DNA of 11,081 bases. Source: Propionibacteriaceae bacterium. GTDB lineage: Bacteria > Actinomycetota > Actinomycetes > Propionibacteriales > Propionibacteriaceae. The notes under the pieces were generated by a model, which worked only from the letters and a program-made list of their open reading frames with translations, was not told where the DNA came from and did no database searches. Position 1 is the stretch's first letter. Each line of letters opens with the position of its first letter. The position numbers were made by a program, and so were the translations under genes. Shown here piece after piece: positions 1 through 6,047 of this stretch. The DNA lies in contig WRJP01000051.1 in the NCBI GenBank assembly GCA_009778535.1, positions 1 to 11,081 of the forward strand, given 5' to 3'.

Positions 1-202
1 CGGCACGTTGAGCAAGGTGGGCATCAACCAGAGGGTCGTGTAAATCGCGCAACCAACTCAGTAAGTCTTCGTCCGTATCTGGATATTCGGCGACCATTGG
101 ACGCAGTTGCGGGAAATTGGTGACTATCTCTCGTAAATCTGCAAGGGTCGCAGTGCGGTTACCAAGGGCAGCGATGGCTGCACTGGGGTCGGGAAACGTC
201 AC
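1..202 (-). CDS. Leucine-rich-repeat-variant (LRV)-like domain protein, N-terminal part
   Basis: This is the first 67 codons of a minus-strand gene whose 3' end lies beyond the left edge. The GTG at 200-202 is chosen because GGAG sits about 8 nt upstream and the frame has no earlier start after its upstream stop. The translation begins MTFPDPSAAIAALGNRTATL and continues with a Leu-Arg-Glu pattern, a Phe-Pro-Gln-Leu-Arg-Pro-Met-Val-Ala stretch, a Tyr-Pro-Asp turn and Leu-Leu-Ser-Trp-Leu. This resembles, from memory, the short LRV module (helices, 'P-L-R-P-V-A-N-P-N', 'LL-W-L') found in many actinobacterial proteins, often at the N terminus of proteins with variable C termini. The full gene and its function cannot be seen. 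The frame is clear; the family call is moderate because only one module is visible. Confidence 0.6.
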   Translation of the reverse strand, partial: MTFPDPSAAIAALGNRTATLADLREIVTNFPQLRPMVAEYPDTDEDLLSWLRDLHDPLVDAHLAQRA

Positions 203-296
203 TTCCGTACTCCATTCAAAATAGTCTTTTCAGTCCTTGACTTTTTGAGTGTCAACACGTATTAAAATACACCACAATCTCCGTGGCGCCAGCAGA
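203..296 (-). promoter_or_regulatory. Intergenic region with possible promoter/operator for the LRV-like gene
   Basis: On the minus strand a TTGACA (plus-strand 250-255, read in reverse) lies about 50 nt upstream of the GTG start and could be a -35 box, but no convincing -10 follows at 16-18 nt. The same hexamer is one arm of an inverted repeat, TTGAC (238-242) and GTCAA (251-255) with a 9-nt spacer, which could be an operator or chance. Low confidence. Confidence 0.3.
264..289 (-). terminator. Possible intrinsic terminator after the DUF554 gene
   Basis: Read on the minus strand just past the DUF554 stop, GCGCCAC (289-283) can pair with GTGGTGT (275-269), a 7-bp stem with two G-U pairs and a 7-nt loop. 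It is followed by A and then TTTT (267-264). The stem is modest and the U-run short, so this is only a candidate. Confidence 0.35.
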
Positions 297-1058
297 CTAG
301 ACTGCCAGGGCGACCAACCAGGTCAGGAGCGGAGCGTAGAACAGGGCAGGGACGAGGTCTCCGATCTGAGCCTTTTTGAGACCCATGATGCGGATGCCCA
401 AGCCCAGCAGAATCACGCCCCCGGTGGCGGTTAGGGCATCAATCTGACCAGCGCTTAAGAACTCGCCCAGCCCAAATCCAAGCAGCGTCAACGACCCTTG
501 ATAGATCACCAGCGGAATCACAGAGGCAATCACCCCGATTCCAAAACTGGATGCAAAGGAGATTGCTATTACTCCATCCATCACAGCTTTTACGACTAAC
601 TGTTGATTACCAAGCCCCAGCCCATCAGAAATCGAACCCAGAATCGCTAACGGGCCGACGCAAAAGATCAACGTTGCCGAGACCATTCCTTCCACAAAAC
701 GCTCTTGTTCGGTATTTGTGTCCAGATCTCCAGTTATTTTGTGGGCAATCTTGCGCTGCAACCAGGCGGCTGAAGAATCCAGACGGGCTTCCAACCGCAG
801 CAGCGAGCCTGTCAGTCCTCCCAGCAGGAGCGACCCCAATACGATCAAAAAGGGAGCTTGCGAGCCAACTTCTGTGCTGAACGCCGCCGAAAAACCAGAG
901 GCAATAGAAGTTCCGCCGATGACGATGGTGAACAACCCCAAGGTAAACGTAAACAATTCACGAGTTCGAGCCGGGAATCGTTTTCCGATGAGCACGCCAA
1001 GCAAGCCGCCTACAATCACAGTAGCGACATTGATGACTGTCCCAGACCCAACAAACAC
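297..1058 (-). CDS. DUF554 family integral membrane protein
   Basis: A 253-residue hydrophobic protein. The N terminus (Gly-Ser-Gly-Thr-Val-Ile-Asn-Val, then Gly-Gly-Leu-Leu-Gly-Val-Leu-Ile-Gly-Lys-Arg-Phe-Pro) and the following Leu-Gly-Leu-Phe-Thr-Ile-Val-Ile-Gly-Gly segment are typical of DUF554, the family of E. coli YqgA and B. subtilis YdfK. About six or seven hydrophobic segments are spread along the length, consistent with a polytopic inner-membrane protein; a conserved-looking Asp-Gly-Val-Ile-Ala stretch lies in the second half. The length fits the family (about 230-255). The start is a GTG at 1056-1058 with a weak AGG just upstream. Its substrate and role are not known. It is divergent from hisD, with 66 bp between the starts, and ends 94 bp from the LRV-like gene. 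Confidence 0.88.
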   Translation of the reverse strand: MFVGSGTVINVATVIVGGLLGVLIGKRFPARTRELFTFTLGLFTIVIGGTSIASGFSAAFSTEVGSQAPFLIVLGSLLLGGLTGSLLRLEARLDSSAAWLQRKIAHKITGDLDTNTEQERFVEGMVSATLIFCVGPLAILGSISDGLGLGNQQLVVKAVMDGVIAISFASSFGIGVIASVIPLVIYQGSLTLLGFGLGEFLSAGQIDALTATGGVILLGLGIRIMGLKKAQIGDLVPALFYAPLLTWLVALAV

Positions 1059-1124
1059 AGACCTAAGTCAACCAAAACTTCACACCTTTCGCTGACTATG
1101 CTCACATTGCGTAGAATCTAACCC
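1059..1124. promoter_or_regulatory. Divergent promoter region, DUF554 gene / hisD
   Basis: The plus strand has TAGAAT at 1112-1117, a good actinobacterial -10 (TANNNT), only 7 nt before the hisD GTG, so transcription would start at or next to the start codon. The minus strand has CATAGT (plus 1100-1095), a plausible -10 for the DUF554 gene with a leader of about 30 nt. Neither has a strong -35. The two putative promoters interleave within 66 bp, so polymerase binding at one could hinder the other. Confidence 0.5.
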
Positions 1125-2420
1125 GTGTTGAGGCTGCTTGATTTACGAAACTTTGAAGGTGACTACCGTGCCGCTATGCCGCGGGCAGCGTTCGACGTGG
1201 AAGCCGCGCTGACGAAAGTCGCGCCAATCTGCGAGGACGTGGCACTAAGAGGCGCTAAGGCGCTGGAAGAATATTCACTGCGTTTTGATCAGGTGCTGCC
1301 AGATTCTTTTCGAGTTCCGCAAGCTGCGATAGACCGGGCAGAACATGAACTTGACCCGCAACTGCGCCGCGCCTTCGCTGAATCCATAGCTAGACGTCGC
1401 CAGGTTGCTGCTAGCGAGTTGCCTCCGAACGTACAGGTACAGCTGGGAAATGGGGCTGTCGTCGAGCAGTGGCAACTGCCAATATCGCGGGTCGGGCTGT
1501 ATGTGCCTGGTGGGTTGGCTCCACTTTCGAGTTCAGTGCTGATGAACGTCATTCCGGCACAAGTCGCGAAAGTCGAATCCATCGCCGTCGCTTCGCCGCC
1601 GCAACGTGAATTTGGCGGTCTGCCGCATCCAACGATCTTGGCCATGTGCAAACTCTTGGGAGTCGACGAGGTTTACGCCGTCGGTGGAGCTCAGGCGATA
1701 GCGATGTTCGCCTACGGAGTCGAAGGCGTATGTCCTCCGGTGGATATGGTGACCGGCCCTGGAAATATATACGTAGTCGCAGCTAAAAGGTATTTAAGCA
1801 AGTTGGTCGGAATCGATTCTGAAGCAGGCCCGACTGAGATAGCTATTCTTGCTAATGACACTGCGAATCCAACATTCATTGCTGCCGACTTGGTTTCGCA
1901 AGCCGAACACGATCCGTTGGCTGCCGCAATCTTGGTGAGTGACTCAATAGAGTTGATCGAGGCAGTGCAGGCAGAACTACAAACTCAGGTCGCAGTGACA
2001 AAATACCGCGACAGAGTACTAACTGCGCTGACTGGCGAACAATCTGCTTTCATTCGAGTAAGAGACATCGCACAGGGTATTGATGTGGTCAATGCCTATG
2101 GTGCCGAACACCTAGAGATTCAAACCTGCGAACCACGAGCAGTGGCACAACGCATAAAAAACGCCGGCGCTATCTTCCTGGGATCTTGGTCTCCCGTGTC
2201 CTTGGGAGATTACAGCGCAGGCTCAACCCACGTGCTGCCAACTAGAGGCTGTGCCTGCCATTCCTCGGGGCTGAACGTGAAGTCTTTTTTGAAAGCAGTA
2301 CACGTCGTTGACTACTCACAATCCGGCTTTGCTGACATTGCAGAAGTTGCCGAGAAGTTTGCTGCTGCTGAGGATTTACCGGCTCACCGCAACGCCATAG
2401 TACTAAGGCGAACCCCATGA
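1125..2420 (+). CDS. hisD: Histidinol dehydrogenase HisD
   Basis: Zn-dependent cytosolic enzyme that oxidises L-histidinol to L-histidine in two NAD-dependent steps, the last reactions of histidine synthesis. The 431-residue protein matches the family length. Visible family marks are the Tyr-Val-Pro-Gly-Gly loop (126-130), the Gly-Pro-Gly-Asn NAD-site motif (211-214), Gln259 and His262 in VSQAEHDP, the catalytic pair Glu328-His329 in GAEHLE, Asp362 in LGDYSAGSTH and His421 in PAHRNA. By alignment from memory these correspond to E. coli Gln259, His262, Glu326-His327, Asp360 and His419, so the zinc site and catalytic pair are complete. The start is GTG 1125 or the adjacent TTG 1128; no Shine-Dalgarno is visible, which fits a leaderless message. 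It is the first gene of the his block and overlaps hisC by 4 bp (ATGA). Confidence 0.97.
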   Translation: MLRLLDLRNFEGDYRAAMPRAAFDVEAALTKVAPICEDVALRGAKALEEYSLRFDQVLPDSFRVPQAAIDRAEHELDPQLRRAFAESIARRRQVAASELPPNVQVQLGNGAVVEQWQLPISRVGLYVPGGLAPLSSSVLMNVIPAQVAKVESIAVASPPQREFGGLPHPTILAMCKLLGVDEVYAVGGAQAIAMFAYGVEGVCPPVDMVTGPGNIYVVAAKRYLSKLVGIDSEAGPTEIAILANDTANPTFIAADLVSQAEHDPLAAAILVSDSIELIEAVQAELQTQVAVTKYRDRVLTALTGEQSAFIRVRDIAQGIDVVNAYGAEHLEIQTCEPRAVAQRIKNAGAIFLGSWSPVSLGDYSAGSTHVLPTRGCACHSSGLNVKSFLKAVHVVDYSQSGFADIAEVAEKFAAAEDLPAHRNAIVLRRTP

Positions 2421-3529
2421 ATCCATATGTGAGCTTGGCTGACCTCCCGCTGCGCCCAGAACTGAAAGGCACCCAGCCTTATGGAGCGCCGCAAATCGAC
2501 GTTCCGGTACGGCTGAATACCAACGAGAACCCTTACCCGCCATCTGAGGCCGTTATCACAGACTTACAAAAGGCCTTTGCCCAGATCGCCGCTGACATCA
2601 ATCGTTACCCAGACCGTGAGGCAATCGAGCTACGTACTGCTTTGGCTGACTATCTCAATCAGCAACTGCCGTCGACCAGTCCGAGCGGTTTGATCGCTGA
2701 AAACACTTGGGCTGCAAATGGCTCGAATGAAGTTATGACACATTTATGTCAAGCCTTTGCCGGCCCTGATCGGAAGGTTTTGACCTTCACTCCCACCTAT
2801 TCGATGTATCCCGAATATGTCCGCAATACGCATTCGAGCTATGTAAGGGTTGCACGCGGAGCTGATTACCGTATTGACCTGAAGTCAGCCCTGACTGCGA
2901 TAGCAGAACACGACCCGCACGTAGTGCTGATAGCAACCCCAAACAATCCGACAGGCACCACTACCGATCTGGATACTATTCGAGCTATCGCTGCTGCAAC
3001 CGACAAAATCGTCGTCATTGACGAGGCGTACCAAGAGTTCTCCAGGCACCCAGAGCTTACTGCGCTTTCGTTGTTGCCAGAATTTGCGAACCTAGTTGTG
3101 GTTCGGACGATGAGCAAAGCCTTCGCTTTTGCAGGCGGGCGAGTGGGATATCTTGCGGCGAATCCGGCGATCGTAGATGCCTGCCGTATCGTGCGGCTGC
3201 CATATCACCTTTCGACTCAGACGCAGCGTTTTGCCATGGTTGGTTTGGCGCATGCCGGCGAAATGCTCTCCAACGTGGCCAAGTTGCGAGCTGTGCGCGA
3301 CGACATGTTGACCAGATTGCCTCAACTAGGGGTGGAGGTAATCGACTCAGACGCGAATTTCTGTTTGTTTGGCCGATTCGACGACCGGCATGATGTTTGG
3401 GAACAGCTAGTCCAAAATGGTGTCTTAGTTCGAGAAACCGGGCCAGACGGCTGGCTTCGGGTGTCTGCGGGTACACCAGCAGAATGCGAAGCCTTCTTTT
3501 CGGCCTTGGCTAGAGTACTCGGGAGGTGA
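2417..3529 (+). CDS. hisC: Histidinol-phosphate aminotransferase HisC
   Basis: PLP-dependent class I/II (fold type I) aminotransferase that converts imidazole acetol-phosphate and glutamate to histidinol phosphate and 2-oxoglutarate. The 370-residue protein has the family's LNTNENPYPPS near the N terminus, the Ala-Asn-Gly-Ser-Asn-Glu segment of the cofactor phosphate site, TPNNPTGT, the PLP-contacting Asp in VVIDEAYQEF, the Schiff-base lysine in MSKAFAFAGGRVGY (Lys234), and the C-terminal phosphate-binding arginine in WLRVSAGT. The start codon overlaps the end of hisD as ATGA, indicating translational coupling. It ends 1 bp before hisB, and its last codons hold the hisB ribosome-binding site. 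No signs of damage. Confidence 0.96.
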   Translation: MNPYVSLADLPLRPELKGTQPYGAPQIDVPVRLNTNENPYPPSEAVITDLQKAFAQIAADINRYPDREAIELRTALADYLNQQLPSTSPSGLIAENTWAANGSNEVMTHLCQAFAGPDRKVLTFTPTYSMYPEYVRNTHSSYVRVARGADYRIDLKSALTAIAEHDPHVVLIATPNNPTGTTTDLDTIRAIAAATDKIVVIDEAYQEFSRHPELTALSLLPEFANLVVVRTMSKAFAFAGGRVGYLAANPAIVDACRIVRLPYHLSTQTQRFAMVGLAHAGEMLSNVAKLRAVRDDMLTRLPQLGVEVIDSDANFCLFGRFDDRHDVWEQLVQNGVLVRETGPDGWLRVSAGTPAECEAFFSALARVLGR

Positions 3530-3530
3530 A

Positions 3531-4145
3531 ATGAGCGAACGTGTGGCAGCGACCGAACGCGCGACTGCGGAGTCGAGAATACGTGTTGAACTTTGCATCG
3601 ACGGTACTGGGCAAGCTCAGATCGATACCGGAATCGGCTTTTTTGACCACATGCTTACAACGTTGGCCAAACATGCACTGCTTGATTTGAATGTTACGGC
3701 GACCGGCGATTTACATGTTGACGCTCACCACAGTGTTGAAGACACCGCAATCGTGATCGGGCAGACTTTGAAGCAGGCGCTGGGGGATAAGGCAGGAGTG
3801 CAGCGTTTCGCACAGGCGTGTGTACCGCTGGACGAAGCGCTGGCGCATTGCGTGATCGATCTAGCAGGGCGACCATATGCCGTCTGCACGGGAGAGCCGG
3901 ACGGGCAGCAATATGCGTTGATTGCTGGCAGCGGCGTACCATTTTCAGGGGCGATGACCGTGCATGTGCTGGAATCGCTGGCGTTAAACGCTGGAATCTG
4001 TCTACACATGCTCCTGCTAGCTGGACGCGACCCGCATCACATCGTAGAGGCTCAGTTTAAAGCGCTAGCTTTGGCCTTGCGCGATGCTATGGCGTTGAAT
4101 CCGCGCATAGCCGGAACTATCCCATCCACAAAGGGCTCGCTGTAG
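3531..4145 (+). CDS. hisB: Imidazoleglycerol-phosphate dehydratase HisB (monofunctional)
   Basis: Mn-dependent enzyme that dehydrates imidazole glycerol phosphate to imidazole acetol phosphate. The 204-residue length is that of the monofunctional form, with no fused histidinol-phosphatase domain. Metal-binding motifs of the two half-repeats are present: FFDHML (37-42), DAHHSVED (64-71) and DPHHIVEAQFKA (167-178), and the C terminus has the usual IPSTKG. One segment (about residues 139-150, SGAMTVHVLESL) differs from the more usual '...EHFF.S.' form, but His145 is kept. A strong ribosome-binding site, GGGAGGTGA, at 3521-3529 overlaps the hisC stop. The next gene is hisA, 28 bp downstream, and not hisH as in most actinobacterial his clusters. 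Confidence 0.95.
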   Translation: MSERVAATERATAESRIRVELCIDGTGQAQIDTGIGFFDHMLTTLAKHALLDLNVTATGDLHVDAHHSVEDTAIVIGQTLKQALGDKAGVQRFAQACVPLDEALAHCVIDLAGRPYAVCTGEPDGQQYALIAGSGVPFSGAMTVHVLESLALNAGICLHMLLLAGRDPHHIVEAQFKALALALRDAMALNPRIAGTIPSTKGSL

Positions 4146-4173
4146 TACCTGTCACTGATATGAAGCAGGAGTC

Positions 4174-4944
4174 GTGGCCATTTTAGAATTACTTCCCGCT
4201 GTCGATATTCAAGACGGCCTTGCGGTGCAGTTGGTGCAGGGCGTGGCCGGTTCGCAACGGGTTTTTGGTTCTCCACTTGCAGCAGCACAACGCTGGGAAG
4301 CGGCTGGCTCGGATTGGATTCATCTGGTTGACCTGGATGCGGCCTTTGGCCGTGGCAGCAATGCGGAGTTGATCGGCGAGATCGTGCCAAAGCTGAAGTT
4401 GCAGGTGGAGTTGTCCGGAGGCATCAGAGACGACGAATCGCTACGCCGGGCGCTCGCCACCGGGTGTCTGCGGGTCAACATTGGTACCGCAGCACTGGAG
4501 CGTCCCGCCTGGTGCGCCGAGGTCGTCGCCGAATTCGGTGATCGTATCGCAATCGGACTAGATGTCCGCGGTACCCAGCTTGCCGCGCGCGGCTGGACTC
4601 AAACCGGTGGCGACTTGGACGAAACCCTCGCGTTTCTGAACGCAGCGGGAGTTGTGCGCTATGTGGTTACCGATGTCGCCAGTGATGGGATGTTGACCGG
4701 GCCCAATTATGAACTCTTGCAACACGTTTGTGAGCGAACCCAAGCCAAGGTGGTTGCCAGCGGTGGGATTTCCAGCCTCGACGATTTACGGCAACTACGG
4801 GCTATGACTGACCTTGGGGTGGAAGGTGCAATCATTGGCACCGCACTCTATTTGGGCAACTTTACCTTGGAAGAAGCTCTCCAGGTGGCAGCAGCCCCAA
4901 TTCGTCTTCCTGCGCGCTGCGGAGCGGCGTCGCAGGATCCATAA
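4174..4944 (+). CDS. hisA: PriA-type HisA: ProFAR isomerase (possibly also PRA isomerase), with an altered C terminus
   Basis: A TIM-barrel isomerase that acts on ProFAR in histidine synthesis; actinobacterial PriA also isomerises phosphoribosylanthranilate for tryptophan. The sequence is strongly PriA-like: LLPAVD (catalytic Asp11), HLVDLDAAFGRGSN, VELSGGIRDDESL, GLDVRG, the Arg-Gly-Trp of the specificity loop followed by GGDL, the second catalytic Asp in VVTDVASDG, and ASGGISSLDDL. Residue 19 is Gln where M. tuberculosis PriA and E. coli HisA have Arg. The start is GTG 4174 with AGCAGGAG upstream. The 256 residues exceed the usual 240-245: after Ala-Leu-Gln-Val-Ala-Ala (235-240) comes a 16-residue tail encoded by a repeat insertion, which also supplies the TAA. 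Bifunctionality cannot be judged from here. Confidence 0.94.
   Translation: MAILELLPAVDIQDGLAVQLVQGVAGSQRVFGSPLAAAQRWEAAGSDWIHLVDLDAAFGRGSNAELIGEIVPKLKLQVELSGGIRDDESLRRALATGCLRVNIGTAALERPAWCAEVVAEFGDRIAIGLDVRGTQLAARGWTQTGGDLDETLAFLNAAGVVRYVVTDVASDGMLTGPNYELLQHVCERTQAKVVASGGISSLDDLRQLRAMTDLGVEGAIIGTALYLGNFTLEEALQVAAAPIRLPARCGAASQDP
4876..4894 (+). repeat. Left copy of 19-bp direct repeat (in hisA)
   Basis: The sequence GCTCTCCAGGTGGCAGCAG encodes HisA residues 235-240 plus one base. It recurs at 5159-5177 with one change (A to G at position 15 of the repeat), at the other end of the repeat-rich insert. This is what a target duplication made by the insertion event would look like. Confidence 0.85.
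4904..4940 (+). repeat. Palindromic repeat module A
   Basis: Left arm GTCTTCCTGCG (4904-4914), right arm CGCAGGATCC (4931-4940), with a G+C-rich 16-nt loop. The core stem TCCTGCG/CGCAGGA is perfect. It lies inside the last codons of hisA, and the repeat extension CCATAA gives hisA its stop codon. Confidence 0.75.
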
Positions 4945-4983
4945 CCTGAAATGGTTCCTTCGTGTTTCACCGCTACTTGTTCT

Positions 4984-5012
4984 GGATCCTGCGATTGACA
5001 CGCAGGATGACG
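4984..5012 (-). repeat. Palindromic repeat module B (inverted orientation)
   Basis: GGATCCTGCG (4984-4993) and CGCAGGATGACG (5001-5012) flank a short loop. The stem ATCCTGCG/CGCAGGAT is 8 bp and perfect. Relative to modules A and C it is reversed, with the GGATCC end on the left and the GTCATCC-type end on the right. Confidence 0.75.
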
Positions 5013-5080
5013 AAAAAAGGAGGTCTCATAGAAACCAACCAAGAGAAAACACAGAGCCACAAGACCACTAATACCCCAAA

Positions 5081-5119
5081 GTCATCCTGCACTTCAGTTG
5101 CAGGATCCATAACCCGAAT
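5081..5119 (+). repeat. Palindromic repeat module C
   Basis: GTCATCCTGC (5081-5090) and GCAGGATCC (5100-5108, preceded by T) form an ATCCTGCA/TGCAGGAT stem around a 7-nt loop. It is followed by ATAACCCGAA, matching module A's ATAACCTGAA with one change, and then by the perfect 10-bp palindrome CTGCGCGCAG (5121-5130). Such hairpins between convergent genes could also terminate transcription or protect message 3' ends; no long T-run follows, so this is inference. Confidence 0.75.
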
Positions 5120-5158
5120 GCTGCGCGCAGTCGCAGTACGCGGACAAGAGAGGGTATG

Positions 5159-5182
5159 GCTCTCCAGGTGGCGGCAGACTAG
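5159..5182 (+). pseudogene. Stranded ancestral 3' end of hisA, with right copy of the direct repeat
   Basis: Read in codons, this stretch is GCT CTC CAG GTG GCG GCA GAC TAG: Ala-Leu-Gln-Val-Ala-Ala-Asp-stop. Residues before Asp match HisA 235-240 exactly. Joined at the repeat, HisA would be 241 residues, a normal PriA length, so this is most simply the original hisA terminus displaced by the insert. Its TAG overlaps the reverse-strand yebC stop through the palindrome CTAG (5179-5182), implying that the two genes once converged with overlapping stops. It is not translated as part of hisA now. Confidence 0.75.
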
Positions 5183-5940
5183 TCCAGTTGCTCCATGATT
5201 TCGTCTGGTACATCCTCGTTCGAGTAGACGTTCTGCACGTCATCCAAATCTTCCAATGCATCTAACACCTTGAAGATTTTTGCCGCCGTTTCGGCCTGAG
5301 TGATTGCTTCTGTGAAAGACGGGACGAATTGCACTTCGGCGCTTTGATAGTCAAAACCGGCGTCTTGCACTGCTTTACGAACTGAAACAAGATCGTTCGG
5401 GTCACTGAAGACCCTGATGACTTCACCGTCGTCACGAATCTCTTCAGCGCCAGCGTCGAGAGTGGCTTCCAACACTGAGTCCTCGTCACCGGGGTGTTCA
5501 CCAGTCACATCAACTTCAACTACACCTTTGCGGTTGAACAGGCGCTGTACCGAACCGACATCAGCCATGGTGCCTCCGTTGCGGGTGACTGCAACTCTCA
5601 CATCAGAAGCAGACCGGTTGCGATTGTCGGTGAGGCACTCAATAAGGACGGCCACGCCACCAGCGAGGTATGCCTCGTACATGATGGTTATGTAGTCGGT
5701 GCTGGCGCCATCACTGCCGGATGCTCGCTTTACCGCCCGATCAATGTTGTCATTGGGAACCGAGTTTTTCTTTGCTTTCTGGATGGCGTCATAAAGCGTT
5801 GGGTTTCCGTTGGGGTCAGGCCCGCCAGTGCGAGCAGCAACTTCGATATTCTTTATCAGCTTGGCGAAAAGTTTGCCGCGCTTGGCATCAATCGCTGCCT
5901 TCTTGTGCTTTGTGGTAGCCCATTTGGAATGTCCGCTCAT
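5179..5940 (-). CDS. yebC: YebC/TACO1/PmpR family protein
   Basis: A 253-residue member of the widespread YebC/PmpR family, described in different bacteria as a DNA-binding regulator and, for YebC/TACO1 proteins, as a factor that eases ribosome stalling on difficult sequences such as proline stretches. The N terminus MSGHSKWATTKHKK followed by Asp-Ala-Lys-Arg-Gly-Lys-Leu-Phe is the family signature, and the middle TDNRNRSASDVR...NGG-Met is typical. The C-terminal 30 residues are strongly acidic. The ATG at 5940 has AAAGGA about 8 nt upstream. It sits next to ruvCAB as in most actinobacteria, but here it is transcribed away from ruvC. Its stop overlaps the relic hisA end, and the coding sequence is undamaged by the insertion. 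Confidence 0.95.
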   Translation of the reverse strand: MSGHSKWATTKHKKAAIDAKRGKLFAKLIKNIEVAARTGGPDPNGNPTLYDAIQKAKKNSVPNDNIDRAVKRASGSDGASTDYITIMYEAYLAGGVAVLIECLTDNRNRSASDVRVAVTRNGGTMADVGSVQRLFNRKGVVEVDVTGEHPGDEDSVLEATLDAGAEEIRDDGEVIRVFSDPNDLVSVRKAVQDAGFDYQSAEVQFVPSFTEAITQAETAAKIFKVLDALEDLDDVQNVYSNEDVPDEIMEQLD

Positions 5941-5966
5941 GTGCTCTTTCCTTTCGTTGCAGCGTA

Positions 5967-5972
5967 ATTCTA
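5967..5972 (-). promoter_or_regulatory. Putative yebC -10 box
   Basis: On the minus strand this reads TAGAAT, a good -10, placing a start about 20 nt upstream of the yebC ATG and leaving room for the AAAGGA ribosome-binding site. No clear -35 is seen. Confidence 0.45.
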
Positions 5973-6047
5973 TTACTTAGACTTTATTGCCGAACACACA
6001 CCCGAAAATATCGGCGTGCCAAAGCAGGCAATCAGGGGATTTACAGA

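Larger units (their letters stand above)
4895..5158. mobile_element. Repeat-rich insertion between hisA and yebC (MITE/REP-like, non-coding)
   Basis: About 264 bp bounded by the 19-bp direct repeats. It holds three copies of a palindromic module built on TCCTGC...GCAGGA (4904-4940, 4984-5012, 5081-5114); the first and third are in the plus orientation, the middle one inverted. The first and third also share the extension GCAGGATCCATAACCYGAA. No transposase or convincing ORF is present, so any movement would need a partner enzyme elsewhere. An AAGGAGG at 5017-5023 has no start codon after it. No further module copy was seen elsewhere in this window. That it is an insertion is inferred from the direct repeats and from the stranded hisA end on its right side; the element family is not identified. 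Confidence 0.7.

Noticed and set aside
551..1121. Several plus-strand open frames opposite the DUF554 gene
   Set aside because: They are antisense shadows: low complexity, no recognisable motifs, while the minus-strand frame encodes a clear DUF554 protein.
3057..3476. 139-codon minus-strand frame inside hisC
   Set aside because: Antisense to a well-conserved part of hisC including the PLP lysine; no motif or ribosome-binding site.
5017..5023. AAGGAGG, a perfect Shine-Dalgarno in the insert
   Set aside because: No ATG, GTG or TTG at the right distance downstream (CTC ATA follows), so it does not start a gene that I can see.
4895..5158. CRISPR array or tRNA-like structure in the repeat insert
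   Set aside because: Repeats are inverted and irregularly spaced without uniform spacers, and no cloverleaf with anticodon arm can be drawn.
4962..5198. Open frame of 78 codons across the repeat insert
   Set aside because: No ribosome-binding site before its start, composition dominated by repeat-derived sequence, and it runs into yebC antisense; no family resemblance.
5494..5967. 157-codon plus-strand frame opposite yebC
   Set aside because: Antisense to yebC, whose N-terminal signature is unambiguous; the frame has no family features.
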